Positions 1 to 8,638 of a stretch of DNA of 39,584 nt are shown here, one piece after another. The notes under the pieces were generated by a model, which had not been told where the DNA came from, made no database searches, and saw only the letters and a program-made list of their open reading frames with translations. The DNA comes from Methanosarcinaceae archaeon UBA470 (GTDB taxonomy: Archaea; Halobacteriota; Methanosarcinia; Methanosarcinales; Methanosarcinaceae): the NCBI GenBank assembly GCA_002508425.1, contig DAKU01000076.1, positions 1-39,584 on the forward strand. Direction: 5' to 3'. A program made the translations under genes and the position numbers. How positions within the stretch are numbered: the stretch's first letter is position 1; every line of letters starts with the position of its first letter.

Positions 1-19
1 ATTAATTACTAATAATTTT

Positions 20-1060
20 CTATTTGTCCTTATATAGTACTGTAATCCTCCGTGTAAGGCTTCGGTGTACTCTCTGCATGTATTCGTCAATTATCTCGAA
101 CCCTGCATCTTTTGCAAATTCGGTTATTTCTATTTCAGAGACTACTATGGCAATTTTACCCTTTCGAAGTAATCTGTGCATTTCTCTAAAAGAACCAGCA
201 TAAAGATGGTATAGTGATTCAGCTCTAATTGCTGCAGAACGTCCATAAGGAGGATCTGTAACTATGGAATCTACAGATTCGCCTTTAAGGGGAACCGTGC
301 ATGCGTCACCTACTATAACATTATAATTTCCTCCAAAGGATTGCAGGTTCATCTGTGCACCCGAAGCTATCATGGAACGTACTTCTATACCTATTACTTT
401 GGCACCTACGATAGCTCCTTCTACAAGGATACCAGCTGTGCCACAGAACGGATCGAATAATACTTCACTATCTTTAACTTTTGAAATGTTTACAAGTGCT
501 CGAGCTACCCTGGGCATAAGCACACCTGGGTAGAAGAAGGGTTTTTTGTGAGGCAATCTGTTTTCATAAGCACTTCTGTCCACAGATGCTACTACCGGAC
601 CAAAGATGCATTTTTCTCCCAGGATCAGCCTGAATTGCACATCTGGTGTTTTTAGGTTCGCCCGGAATCCTTTCCTGAATATTTTGCCGCCAACATGTCC
701 TTCTATAAACTCTCTTTCAAAATCACAATAATGCTTGATCTTCTTGGCTCGTACCACAAAAGTCTGTTCTGGTGCAATATGCTTTGAATAATCTATACTT
801 TCTGCTATCTCCAATATGGTGTTTGCTGAAGTATTGCACATCCCTGCAACCCTTATTATATGGTGCGACATGGCAAGCCTCTCTGCTACGTACAACAAAC
901 GAGGTTCGACCTCTTCCCTAGTGCCATTAATGCTCACAACGAGGCATTGGTCAAATATTTCATGTTCCTTGAAATCCAACCCTGCTATTTCCATGCAAGC
1001 GTAAGCTTCCATGACCGGGAGTGAATCATGCTCCCCAGAAAGTTCAAAAGCGTACAGCAT
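20..1060 (-). CDS. tRNA (guanine(10)-N2)-dimethyltransferase (Trm-G10/Trm11 family)
   Basis: Predicted SAM-dependent enzyme that methylates the N2 of G10 in archaeal tRNAs. The 346-residue length fits the archaeal family. The N-terminal half (about residues 1-155) has the THUMP-type tRNA-binding layout. The C-terminal half is a Rossmann methyltransferase with motif I DPFCGTAG at 203-210 and the N6/N2-amino-methylase motif DPPYG at 269-273. The gene ends in TAG. The next in-frame stop follows three codons later, so pyrrolysine readthrough is not indicated. The ATG at 1060 is preceded by a TATA-like element about 30 nt upstream and no obvious Shine-Dalgarno site, so the mRNA may be leaderless. 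It is transcribed divergently from the PP-loop protein at 1196. The family call is firm; the exact modification (m2G or m2,2G) is inferred from the family. Confidence 0.93.
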   Translation of the reverse strand: MLYAFELSGEHDSLPVMEAYACMEIAGLDFKEHEIFDQCLVVSINGTREEVEPRLLYVAERLAMSHHIIRVAGMCNTSANTILEIAESIDYSKHIAPEQTFVVRAKKIKHYCDFEREFIEGHVGGKIFRKGFRANLKTPDVQFRLILGEKCIFGPVVASVDRSAYENRLPHKKPFFYPGVLMPRVARALVNISKVKDSEVLFDPFCGTAGILVEGAIVGAKVIGIEVRSMIASGAQMNLQSFGGNYNVIVGDACTVPLKGESVDSIVTDPPYGRSAAIRAESLYHLYAGSFREMHRLLRKGKIAIVVSEIEITEFAKDAGFEIIDEYMQRVHRSLTRRITVLYKDK

Positions 1061-1086
1061 AACAGTTGCATAGAGAACCCCTTTGG

Positions 1087-1096
1087 TATTAAAAGG
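1087..1096 (-). promoter_or_regulatory. TATA-like element of the tRNA methyltransferase gene
   Basis: On the minus strand the sequence reads CCTTTTAATA, about 27-36 nt before the ATG at 1060. This is the distance expected if transcription starts at or next to the start codon. Seen by eye only. Confidence 0.4.
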
Positions 1097-1165
1097 CTGC
1101 TATGATTTTTTTACTAAAGTGATGCTGTGACATTTTCTTGATCTTAAGTATTCAAAGCAAAGAAC

Positions 1166-1177
1166 TATTTACTATAA
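1166..1177 (+). promoter_or_regulatory. TATA-like element of the PP-loop/ferredoxin gene
   Basis: CTATTTACTATA is centred about 25 nt before the ATG at 1196. No GGAGG or GGTGA site lies between it and the ATG, so a leaderless transcript is likely. Confidence 0.45.
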
Positions 1178-1195
1178 CAATATTGAAATCCCCTA

Positions 1196-3097
1196 ATGTC
1201 AAAGCCCCTTTATCTTGGTGAAATGCTGCTTCACTGGTGCAGGAAATGTAATGTACCGGTGTTGGGTAAGGAATGTGCATGTGGTAATCGTACGAAATCA
1301 GTGACCGTAACGCCTCCAGGTGACATTCGCCCGGCCTTTGAATACGATTTAGGACTTATAAATTCTGTTTCTATGCAGCAGTTCAATGCTCCTCTTATAT
1401 CTGATGAGAGGGTGGTGGTGCTGAACAAGGCTCCTTATGATGACCGCATGGATGAAATCATAGTGGATGGTGAGGTGTTAGGGAGTATCAGGTTCGAGCT
1501 TGATTCTCTTAAATGGGTACTGCTGCTGCGTGTGGAAGGTGCAAGACGTCTTTTCCAGAACAAGTCTCTATCTGCCATGAAAGGCTGGGTAACTCTGGAA
1601 CAAGGTGCAGTCTCTTTCATACTGGGCGGTGCCAACCTGCTAGCTCCAGGTGTGCTGGATGCTGATCCCCATATTCAGGAAAAGGATGAAGTAGTTGTTC
1701 TTAACCCCGAAGGCCAGGTAGTGGCTACCGGCAGGGCACGTATGACTGGTGAACTAATGAGGGAGCGCCCCAAGGGTGTGGCAGTAAAGGTTAGGGACAA
1801 AGAAGAACCATGTGATGTTGTCGTGCCACAGGGTGGGCAGACATGGAAAGAAGTTGTCGATAGCAACAAAGAATTCATGGAAGAATTCATAGGTCGCTCT
1901 CACAAATTCATTAATAATGTCTCATCAAGTATGACTAAACCAGTGACAGTTTCCTATTCAGGTGGTAAGGACAGTCTTGCAGTGCTTCAACTTGTAAGCG
2001 AATGCCTTGAAAATTTTGATATACTTTTTGCGGATACTGGGATCGAATTTCCGGAAACTGTGGTAAATGCTCATGAAGTCTCCAAATTGTACAGTAAACA
2101 TCTAAGGTCTATAAGCTCAGGAAATGCTTTCTGGGAGTCAGTGGATAGTTTTGGTCCCCCAAGTGTGGAAATGCGCTGGTGCTGCAAAGTATGCAAATTG
2201 GGTCCAATTACTCAGCTTATCGAAGGAAACTACGACGAGGGATGTCTGACATTCATCGGGCAGCGTAAGTACGAATCAGATACCAGGGCAAAAAGTGAAA
2301 GGGTCTGGAAGAATCCCTGGGTGGGGAACCAGGTAGGTGCGGCTCCTATACAAGATTGGACGGCTATGCATGTATGGCTATATATTTTCATGCATGATTT
2401 GCCTTATAATCCTCTCTACGGGAAGGGGTTTGATAGGATAGGCTGCTGGCTTTGTCCTTCATGTTCTGTAGCTGATCTCTATCGGCTCAAAGAAACGCAT
2501 CCGGAGTTTGCTGCAAAGCTGGAAAGTTATCTTATTGATTATGCTCAGAGGTCTGGACTTTCTCCAGAATGGGTTGAACATGGAATGTGGAGGTGGAAGA
2601 AGTTGCCACCACGACTTCAGGAGATTGCAAAGTCTAAAGGAATTTCGACAATTCCCAAGGTAGAGGTCAATAACAAACTTGAGTTTACAGTCACATCCGG
2701 CTATCGCCCCTGTAAGCAGGGTGGTGTGTCAGCAGAAGGTAGTTTTGGTACAGCCATAGACCTTGAAAAAATAGAGGCTTCAGGGATGCTTGAAGCTGTA
2801 GGCAGGGTTGCATTCATGGAGGGTGTTGCTTCTATATTTCAGGGAGAGGACAGTGCCCAGATCTTTGCTGCCGGTACAGTAACAGCTCGCAGTGATACTG
2901 AAAACCAGGTCCGCCAACTGATAAAGTCTGTAGAGCTATCCATACAAAGGGCTCTCCACTGTAGTGGGTGTGGTGTATGTGTAGGCAAATGTCCACATGA
3001 TGTGATCAAGATGAAGAATGGCATTGCTATAATTGGTGAGAAATGCATACACTGTGGAAAATGTATAAACGTCTGCCCCGTAGTGAAATTTGGGTAA
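1196..3097 (+). CDS. PAPS-reductase-type PP-loop protein with zinc ribbon, PUA and ferredoxin domains
   Basis: A 633-residue multidomain protein annotated in methanogens as phosphoadenosine phosphosulfate reductase (MJ0066-like). Domains in order: an N-terminal Cys cluster (C15, C18, C27, C29) like a zinc ribbon; a PUA-like RNA-binding domain around residues 149-220; a PP-loop ATP-pyrophosphatase domain with SGGKDS near residue 254, followed by WCCKVCK and CWLCPSC cysteine pairs; and a C-terminal 2x[4Fe-4S] ferredoxin domain with CSGCGVCVGKCP and CIHCGKCINVCP. The PUA plus PP-loop plus Fe-S design resembles RNA sulfur-transfer enzymes as much as assimilatory PAPS reductase, so the true substrate is open. 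It stands alone, with no sulfate-assimilation genes beside it. A T-rich tract follows the stop. The domain call is firm; the reaction is uncertain. Confidence 0.85.
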   Translation: MSKPLYLGEMLLHWCRKCNVPVLGKECACGNRTKSVTVTPPGDIRPAFEYDLGLINSVSMQQFNAPLISDERVVVLNKAPYDDRMDEIIVDGEVLGSIRFELDSLKWVLLLRVEGARRLFQNKSLSAMKGWVTLEQGAVSFILGGANLLAPGVLDADPHIQEKDEVVVLNPEGQVVATGRARMTGELMRERPKGVAVKVRDKEEPCDVVVPQGGQTWKEVVDSNKEFMEEFIGRSHKFINNVSSSMTKPVTVSYSGGKDSLAVLQLVSECLENFDILFADTGIEFPETVVNAHEVSKLYSKHLRSISSGNAFWESVDSFGPPSVEMRWCCKVCKLGPITQLIEGNYDEGCLTFIGQRKYESDTRAKSERVWKNPWVGNQVGAAPIQDWTAMHVWLYIFMHDLPYNPLYGKGFDRIGCWLCPSCSVADLYRLKETHPEFAAKLESYLIDYAQRSGLSPEWVEHGMWRWKKLPPRLQEIAKSKGISTIPKVEVNNKLEFTVTSGYRPCKQGGVSAEGSFGTAIDLEKIEASGMLEAVGRVAFMEGVASIFQGEDSAQIFAAGTVTARSDTENQVRQLIKSVELSIQRALHCSGCGVCVGKCPHDVIKMKNGIAIIGEKCIHCGKCINVCPVVKFG

Positions 3098-3112
3098 GGC
3101 CCAGTAATTTCC

Positions 3113-3129
3113 ATTTTCTCACTTTTTTT
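3113..3129 (+). terminator. T-rich terminator after the PP-loop gene
   Basis: Two T-runs (TTTT and TTTTTTT) interrupted by CTCAC lie 15-30 nt after the stop, as in archaeal U-tract termination. No strong hairpin is visible. Confidence 0.4.
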
Positions 3130-3178
3130 CAACCATAACATTTATACATGATATACGCTAACCTTTGACGGTGATTTT

Positions 3179-4795
3179 TTGGTAAAAAGGGCACTGCTAA
3201 GCGTTTCTGACAAGGCTGGAATTGTAGAGTTTGCTCGAGGGCTTGCAGCCCTTGGTGTGGAATTGATATCAACCGGTGGAACTGCACGCATTTTACGCGA
3301 TTCAGGAATTGAAGTGAAGGATGTTTCCGAGGTCACAGGTTTTCCTGAGATGATGGATGGCAGAGTCAAAACATTACATCCCAAGATACATGGTGCTATA
3401 TTGTGTAACAGGCACAATCCGGGTCATCTGGTGCAGGCGCATGATGCAGGTATCGAGCTTATTGATCTTGTAGCTGTAAATCTCTATCCTTTTGAGGTCA
3501 CAGTGACAACAGAAGGTGTTTTGCTAGAGGAGGCTATTGAGAATATTGACATTGGTGGTCCAACTCTTTTGCGTGCTGCAGCTAAAAACTTCAATTCTGT
3601 AACTGTTGTGTGTGATCCTACAGATTATGGGCATGTACTCACAGAGATCAGATCGACAGGAGTTATTTCAGAGAAAATGCGCAAGCAACTTGCTGTAAAG
3701 GCTTTCAGGCACACGGCATATTATGATGCAACTATTGATACTTACCTGAGCAAGGAAATAGCTTCCGAAGAGGTCATACACCTTAACTTTACTGGAGGTA
3801 TGGAGCTGCGTTATGGTGAGAACTGGCATCAAAAAGCTAAGTTCTTCAAGGAACCAGGCGTGAAAGGTCCATCTCTTGCAAATGCAAGACAATTGCATGG
3901 AAAAGAGTTATCCTACAACAATTATGTAGATGCTGATAATGCTCTGCTGACAATAAAAGACCTTCATTCTGAAAAACCTGCAGTCGTTATTGTAAAGCAT
4001 AACAACCCATGTGGACTAGCTACAGGTGATACTCTTCTACAGGCTCTTAGTGCTGCATGGGATGGAGATCCCATCTCTGCGTATGGAAGTATCGTTTGCA
4101 GTAACAAAGTATTTGATCTGCGGTCAGCAGAGTTCCTAGAAGGCAAGTTCGTAGAGATTATTCTTGCTCCTGGCTTTGATCACGATGCTCTTGAGTATCT
4201 CAAGAAAAAGAGTTCTAACCTAAGGTTGCTTGAGCTACCTCAGTTTAATGATGTCTTTGATGTTGATCATACGTATAAGTATGTAGTTGGTGGCCTGCTA
4301 AAACAGTCTAGAGATGTGGGTTTATATGAGAAGTGGGAATGTGTTACAGAAAAATCTTTCCCGGAGTCGATGCGTTCTCTTTCCGAGTTTTGCATAAGTG
4401 CATGCAAGAGTACAAAATCCAATTCTATCACTCTTGCTTATGAGTACCAGAAAGGCTGTTATATGATGCTTGCCATGGGCGCAGGTCAGCCCAACAGGGT
4501 AGATTCAATCAGGAAACTTGCTGCTACTAAAGCAAGAGAGAACCTGAAAGTAATATATGAAAGAGAAAGTCCGGCAGTGGATTTTGATGAATACTGTAAG
4601 AATGTACTTTCAAAAAGTGTAATGGCTTCAGATGCGTTTTTCCCATTTGATGACAGCATTGTTCATGCAGCTGAAAATGGTATAATTTATATAGTCTCTC
4701 CCGGAGGTTCAATCAGGGACGATGAAGTCATAAGTACTGCAAACGAACTGGGGGTTTCTCTGGTATTCACCGGAATGCGACACTTCCTCCATTAA
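3179..4795 (+). CDS. purH: Bifunctional AICAR formyltransferase / IMP cyclohydrolase PurH
   Basis: Catalyses the last two steps of IMP synthesis: formylation of AICAR, then ring closure. It is full length at 538 residues. The N-terminal MGS-type cyclohydrolase domain shows LLSVSDKAG, STGGTA and GRVKTLHPKIHGAIL. The AICAR transformylase domain shows LRYGENWHQ, the catalytic KHNNPCG near residue 273, AYGSIV, GAGQPNRVDS and the C-terminal SDAFFPFDDS and PGGSIRDDEV. The start is TTG at 3179, supported by GGTGAT at 3170-3175, four bases upstream; no ATG or GTG is available in frame nearby. A TATA-like TTTATACAT lies at about 3141-3149. Many archaea use PurP/PurO instead, so a fused bacterial-type PurH is a useful lineage marker. 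No other pur genes are adjacent. Confidence 0.97.
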   Translation: MVKRALLSVSDKAGIVEFARGLAALGVELISTGGTARILRDSGIEVKDVSEVTGFPEMMDGRVKTLHPKIHGAILCNRHNPGHLVQAHDAGIELIDLVAVNLYPFEVTVTTEGVLLEEAIENIDIGGPTLLRAAAKNFNSVTVVCDPTDYGHVLTEIRSTGVISEKMRKQLAVKAFRHTAYYDATIDTYLSKEIASEEVIHLNFTGGMELRYGENWHQKAKFFKEPGVKGPSLANARQLHGKELSYNNYVDADNALLTIKDLHSEKPAVVIVKHNNPCGLATGDTLLQALSAAWDGDPISAYGSIVCSNKVFDLRSAEFLEGKFVEIILAPGFDHDALEYLKKKSSNLRLLELPQFNDVFDVDHTYKYVVGGLLKQSRDVGLYEKWECVTEKSFPESMRSLSEFCISACKSTKSNSITLAYEYQKGCYMMLAMGAGQPNRVDSIRKLAATKARENLKVIYERESPAVDFDEYCKNVLSKSVMASDAFFPFDDSIVHAAENGIIYIVSPGGSIRDDEVISTANELGVSLVFTGMRHFLH

Positions 4796-4799
4796 CTCA

Positions 4800-4813
4800 T
4801 TTTTCTCTTTTTT
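4800..4813 (+). terminator. T-rich terminator after purH
   Basis: TTTTTCTCTTTTTT begins 5 nt after the purH stop, a typical archaeal oligo-T termination signal. Confidence 0.45.
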
Positions 4814-4959
4814 GGAAGAAACTGGCAACACCTCTTTAAATAATTATGTATGATATATTTATAACTGATATTGTTTATTGATTATATTGATAACATATAT
4901 TTATTGAATTCACTATCCATCTCAAATTTGTTCCCTAGTGTAAATTGCGAGTGATTATT

Positions 4960-5742
4960 ATGAAATCCAAAGGTCTGTTGAGTTTGCTCACTTTCTCGGA
5001 AAAAAGAAGAGATCTCCTTCTTTTTCTTCTTGAGCAACCGTCAACTCTCACTAATATCCGTAAGAAGTTCGATGTATCCTCTCCAGAGATTGCTCCACGG
5101 ATACGGGAGATGGAATCTGCTAATCTTATGTATAAAGATCCATCTACTAAGATGTATACACTTACAACTACTGGTAAGATCGTTGCCAAGTCTTTTAAAC
5201 CATTTGTTGACATGTTAGATTTGATTGAGAAAAATGAGGACTTTTGGAATGATCATGATCTGTCTGGAATACCCGATTATTTGCTTGATAGGTTAGCAGA
5301 TCTAAAAGACTGTGATTTTTATGTAGATAGACTCGAGAATGTTTATACTTCTCATAAATCATTTCTTGAAACAATTGAACACTCTACTACAATCAAAGGT
5401 GTTTCTCCTGTTTTCTTCTCGACGTATCCACAATTTTTCAAACATCTTGCAGAAAAAGATGTTCCTACTTCTCTTATACTTACAGATAGCATTTATGACG
5501 TGGTCAAAACTGATTTTGCAGAAGATTTGAAAACATATAATGATGGGGAATTTACTGAGCTATATTTAATTGAAGGTGCAAAGGTAGCTTTTGTGGTGAC
5601 AGACCTTTTCTTTTCTATGTCTCTGTTCTTCAAATCAGGTAATTACGATCCACGGACAGACCTCATTTGCGTTGACAAAAAAGGTATTCAATGGGGAAAT
5701 GATCTATTCGATTACTACTTAGGGCAAGCAAAAAAAATATGA
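4960..5742 (+). CDS. Winged-helix transcriptional regulator, FilR1/Msr type (DUF1724)
   Basis: A 260-residue predicted DNA-binding regulator. Residues 1-80 form an ArsR/MarR-like winged helix (SEKRRDLLLFLLEQ, then SPEIAPRIREME and a wing with YTLTTTGKI). The rest matches the methanogen-restricted DUF1724/FilR1-middle domain. In Methanosarcina acetivorans relatives of this family (Msr proteins) control methanol and methylsulfide methyltransferase genes; FilR1 in Methanothrix regulates methanogenesis genes. The ATG at 4960 is chosen because GAGTGAT sits 4 nt before it and homologues begin near this point; TTG 4945 and GTG 4951 are in frame but have no site. No methyltransferase gene is adjacent, so the target is unknown. 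It converges on the UbiA gene with a gap of 9 nt. Confidence 0.85.
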   Translation: MKSKGLLSLLTFSEKRRDLLLFLLEQPSTLTNIRKKFDVSSPEIAPRIREMESANLMYKDPSTKMYTLTTTGKIVAKSFKPFVDMLDLIEKNEDFWNDHDLSGIPDYLLDRLADLKDCDFYVDRLENVYTSHKSFLETIEHSTTIKGVSPVFFSTYPQFFKHLAEKDVPTSLILTDSIYDVVKTDFAEDLKTYNDGEFTELYLIEGAKVAFVVTDLFFSMSLFFKSGNYDPRTDLICVDKKGIQWGNDLFDYYLGQAKKI

Positions 5743-5751
5743 AATCTATGT

Positions 5752-6666
5752 TCATATCAAACTTGTAATTGCTGTTCTTAGATATACAATAGATCCTGAT
5801 TCTCCATCAACTAAAAATAGTCTTTCAATTTTTCCCCATGTCTTTTCATTTTCTCTATTGTTTGTAAGCCTAAATACGTATAGTAACCCTATGAAAAAGC
5901 TGTAGATCACTATCACGGGTTCGAATGCCAGTAAATGCATTAATATGGCGCTTATCAGCAGTAAATGAGATCCAACATGCAATGTTAACAGCAATTTTCG
6001 AGTATTCTTTTCTCCAAGGCTTACAGGTAAGGTTTTGATACCTGCCATCAGGTCTCCTTTTACGTCCTTAAAGTCGTATATAGTCGAATTTATGAAAAGT
6101 TTGGATCCGTAATAAAGGAATACTAAGAACACTGGCAGGATATTTTCAAGCTCCACTCCAGCTATGCTTGCAATGAAAGTACCCCATGTAATCCCAACTA
6201 CAAGATTCTTAACTCCCAGGCCACCTTTTAATTTAAGCTTAATTTTCCCAAAATTCAATCCTTTGCTGTAGAGATATCCAGCTATAAGCGGCATTAAGGC
6301 TATTAGCAGTAAACCGCTTGCATTGAGGATATAGCATCCAATCGCAAATGTACTCAAACAGACAAATAGCGCTAACTTTTTGTTAGCCCCATTGAGTTCC
6401 GACCTGTTAATAGTATCTTCAGTCGATTCGAGTGCACGGTCAAGAGTGTATACTGCATATACGATGAGCCCTCCTGCTAAACAGTTCAGAATATTCATAT
6501 TTACCAGAAGCAGTAGTGATGCAATGTAAATGCGTAAGGCTCCTGATATCGATACTAATACGGAACTCTTTAGAAGGTTTATTGTTGGAAAAAGGTTTTT
6601 ATATATGTCCGTACTTATAATTATCTTGTTATTATAGTTGTGATTTAGATTGCTGTTTGTGTTCAT
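5752..6666 (-). CDS. UbiA-family prenyltransferase
   Basis: A multi-pass membrane protein of about 304 residues with the UbiA-superfamily layout of 8-9 hydrophobic segments. The second aspartate motif is clear (YDFKDVKGD, followed by KTLPVSLG). The first is a degenerate form around TLDRALESTED instead of the usual NDxxDxxxD. UbiA enzymes transfer polyprenyl chains to aromatic or lipid acceptors. In archaea this includes geranylgeranylglyceryl phosphate (archaeal lipids) and methanophenazine or quinone precursors. The acceptor here cannot be read from sequence. ATG at 6666 is preferred over the in-frame TTG at 6672. The gene is isolated. Confidence 0.82.
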   Translation of the reverse strand: MNTNSNLNHNYNNKIIISTDIYKNLFPTINLLKSSVLVSISGALRIYIASLLLLVNMNILNCLAGGLIVYAVYTLDRALESTEDTINRSELNGANKKLALFVCLSTFAIGCYILNASGLLLIALMPLIAGYLYSKGLNFGKIKLKLKGGLGVKNLVVGITWGTFIASIAGVELENILPVFLVFLYYGSKLFINSTIYDFKDVKGDLMAGIKTLPVSLGEKNTRKLLLTLHVGSHLLLISAILMHLLAFEPVIVIYSFFIGLLYVFRLTNNRENEKTWGKIERLFLVDGESGSIVYLRTAITSLI

Positions 6667-7094
6667 ACGCAACTTAGTTTTACTTAGTTAACCTTATTAG
6701 TAACTCAATATAATCATATACCAATGGTTTACTTTGTAATTCGTGACTACCGATGGGGGATTTTTTACTCCTGGTATTTATATATTCAATGACTTTCTAA
6801 GTAGCATTTTTATCTTTTTCATCGTATGGTACAAATTATCTATAATATTCACTATCCTATTTTGCATAAAAAAAGTGATAGCAATAATCGGTTTAGTAAT
6901 GGATGGTTACCTCTATCTCAAGTAAAGTTTATTTGTTTTATTTGTTTTTCAAAAAACAGATTCATATATTCTTATTGTAAATCATGGTCCTCTAAATATC
7001 ACTTCAAAATGAGTCCAGATACACTTTTTCATTTTGTATAATTTTTTCTACTATAGCAGCTTATTTAATATACATCAGTGACATTTACCATATC
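6667..7094. other. AT-rich intergenic region between the ubiA-like gene and gpmI
   Basis: A 428-nt gap between divergent genes, very rich in A+T. It holds the presumed ubiA-like promoter at the left and the gpmI TATA box at the right. Short hydrophobic ORFs occur but have no start-site support and look like T-rich noise. I see no tRNA, conserved hairpin or repeat. Confidence 0.5.
7064..7072 (+). promoter_or_regulatory. TATA box of gpmI (leaderless)
   Basis: TTTAATATA is centred 27 nt before the gpmI ATG. There is no ribosome binding site in between, which points to transcription starting at the start codon. Confidence 0.5.
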
Positions 7095-8636
7095 ATGGCA
7101 CAATCTAAAAAGCCTTTACTGCTCATGATTCTTGATGGATGGGGATATAATCCAAAGCCCATGGGAAATGCTGTGATGGCTGCGAAGACACCTGTTCTCG
7201 ATTCTCTTTTGGAAAAATATCCTTCTACTTTTCTGGAGGCTTCAGGGGAAAGTGTTGGTCTTCCTGCAGGTCAGATGGGTAATTCTGAGGTAGGACACCT
7301 CAACATAGGTGCAGGAAGGGTTGTTTACCAGGATCTGACACGAATTAATAAATCTATAGAAAGTGGTGAAATTTATACCAATCCAGTACTTCTTGATGCA
7401 ATAAGAAACGTTAAGGAAAAAGGCTCTAACCTGCATTTAATGGGCCTTTTCTCGTATGGAGGGGTACACAGCCACATGAACCATTTGAAAGGTTTGATCA
7501 AGGTTGCTGAAAATCAGGGGCTTTCCAGAATTTATGTTCATGCTTTCCTTGATGGGAGAGATGTGCCTCCCAGACAAGCTCTTTGCGATATGGAAGAGTT
7601 TCAACAAGTGTATGGCAAAAAAAGGAACGCTATCATAGCTACTGTTTCAGGAAGATATTATGCTATGGACAGGGATAAGCGTTGGGATAGGGTAAAACTT
7701 GCTTATGATGCGTTAGTCTTAGGTGAAGGTCTCAGATCTAAAGATCCTGTTTCTGCAATCAAAGACGCATATGATAGAGGCGAAAATGATGAGTTTGTCA
7801 AGCCTACGGTTATCACAGATGAAGGCGATCAGCCTCTTGTTACCATTAAGGACCATGATTCGGTTATTTTCTTCAATTTCAGGCCGGATAGAGCGCGCCA
7901 ACTTTCCTATTCTTTTGTAAATGAGTGTTTTGAAGGATTTGAAAGAAATCCCTGCCCACATGTTCATTTTGTATGCATGTCCGAATATGATGAAAAACTG
8001 GATATTCCACTTGTTTTTCCAACTGAATCTATTGATAATACTTTTGGGCAGGTTCTTAGTAATCATGGTCTGAAACAGTTACGGATAGCTGAGACTGAAA
8101 AATATGCACATGTCACTTTTTTCCTGAATGGTGGCGTAGAGCAGCAGAATACTGGGGAGGATAGATTGCTGGTCTCATCTCCTAAAGTGGCTACTTATGA
8201 TCTCAAACCACAAATGAGCGCTTATGAGGTTACTGATAAGCTTGTGGAACAAATCAGGTTGGGGTCATACGATGTAATAATAGTCAATTATGCTAACATG
8301 GATATGGTGGGTCATACAGGTTTCTTCGATGCTACCGTAGAGGCGGTACAAACTGTTGATACATGTGCAGGCAAAGTAGTGAATGCTGTAATAGGGTCCG
8401 GAGGATCTGTAATCATTACTGCTGATCATGGTAACGCTGAAAAAATGATAGATCCAATTTCCGGTTCTCCACATACGGCTCACACTTCCAATCCCGTACG
8501 TTGTATTTATGTATGTGATGAGGGGGGTGTGCAGCTTTGTGAAGGCAAGCTATCTGACATTGCTCCAACAATGCTTGAGATACTGAATATTCCAAAACCG
8601 ATAGAAATGACAGGCAAGTCACTTATTAAAAAGTGA
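7095..8636 (+). CDS. gpmI: 2,3-bisphosphoglycerate-independent phosphoglycerate mutase
   Basis: Interconverts 3- and 2-phosphoglycerate in glycolysis/gluconeogenesis, using two metal ions and a phosphoserine intermediate. The 513-residue length equals the bacterial-type iPGM (GpmI), not the shorter archaeal ApgM. Visible motifs are ILDGWG with metal ligand D14, the catalytic serine S64 in MGNSEVGHLNIGAG, HAFLDGRDVPPR, NFRPDRARQ, NYANMDMVGHTG and ITADHGNAE with the C-terminal metal ligands. The ATG at 7095 is preceded by a TATA box at leaderless distance. It converges on fen1 with only 2 nt between the stops. Confidence 0.97.
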   Translation: MAQSKKPLLLMILDGWGYNPKPMGNAVMAAKTPVLDSLLEKYPSTFLEASGESVGLPAGQMGNSEVGHLNIGAGRVVYQDLTRINKSIESGEIYTNPVLLDAIRNVKEKGSNLHLMGLFSYGGVHSHMNHLKGLIKVAENQGLSRIYVHAFLDGRDVPPRQALCDMEEFQQVYGKKRNAIIATVSGRYYAMDRDKRWDRVKLAYDALVLGEGLRSKDPVSAIKDAYDRGENDEFVKPTVITDEGDQPLVTIKDHDSVIFFNFRPDRARQLSYSFVNECFEGFERNPCPHVHFVCMSEYDEKLDIPLVFPTESIDNTFGQVLSNHGLKQLRIAETEKYAHVTFFLNGGVEQQNTGEDRLLVSSPKVATYDLKPQMSAYEVTDKLVEQIRLGSYDVIIVNYANMDMVGHTGFFDATVEAVQTVDTCAGKVVNAVIGSGGSVIITADHGNAEKMIDPISGSPHTAHTSNPVRCIYVCDEGGVQLCEGKLSDIAPTMLEILNIPKPIEMTGKSLIKK

Positions 8637-8638
8637 TC

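Noticed and set aside
6743..7041. Short hydrophobic ORFs (60-71 codons) between the UbiA gene and gpmI
   Set aside because: The DNA is extremely T-rich, which gives Phe/Ile/Leu-rich translations by chance. No ribosome site fits, and the frames run into the gpmI promoter.
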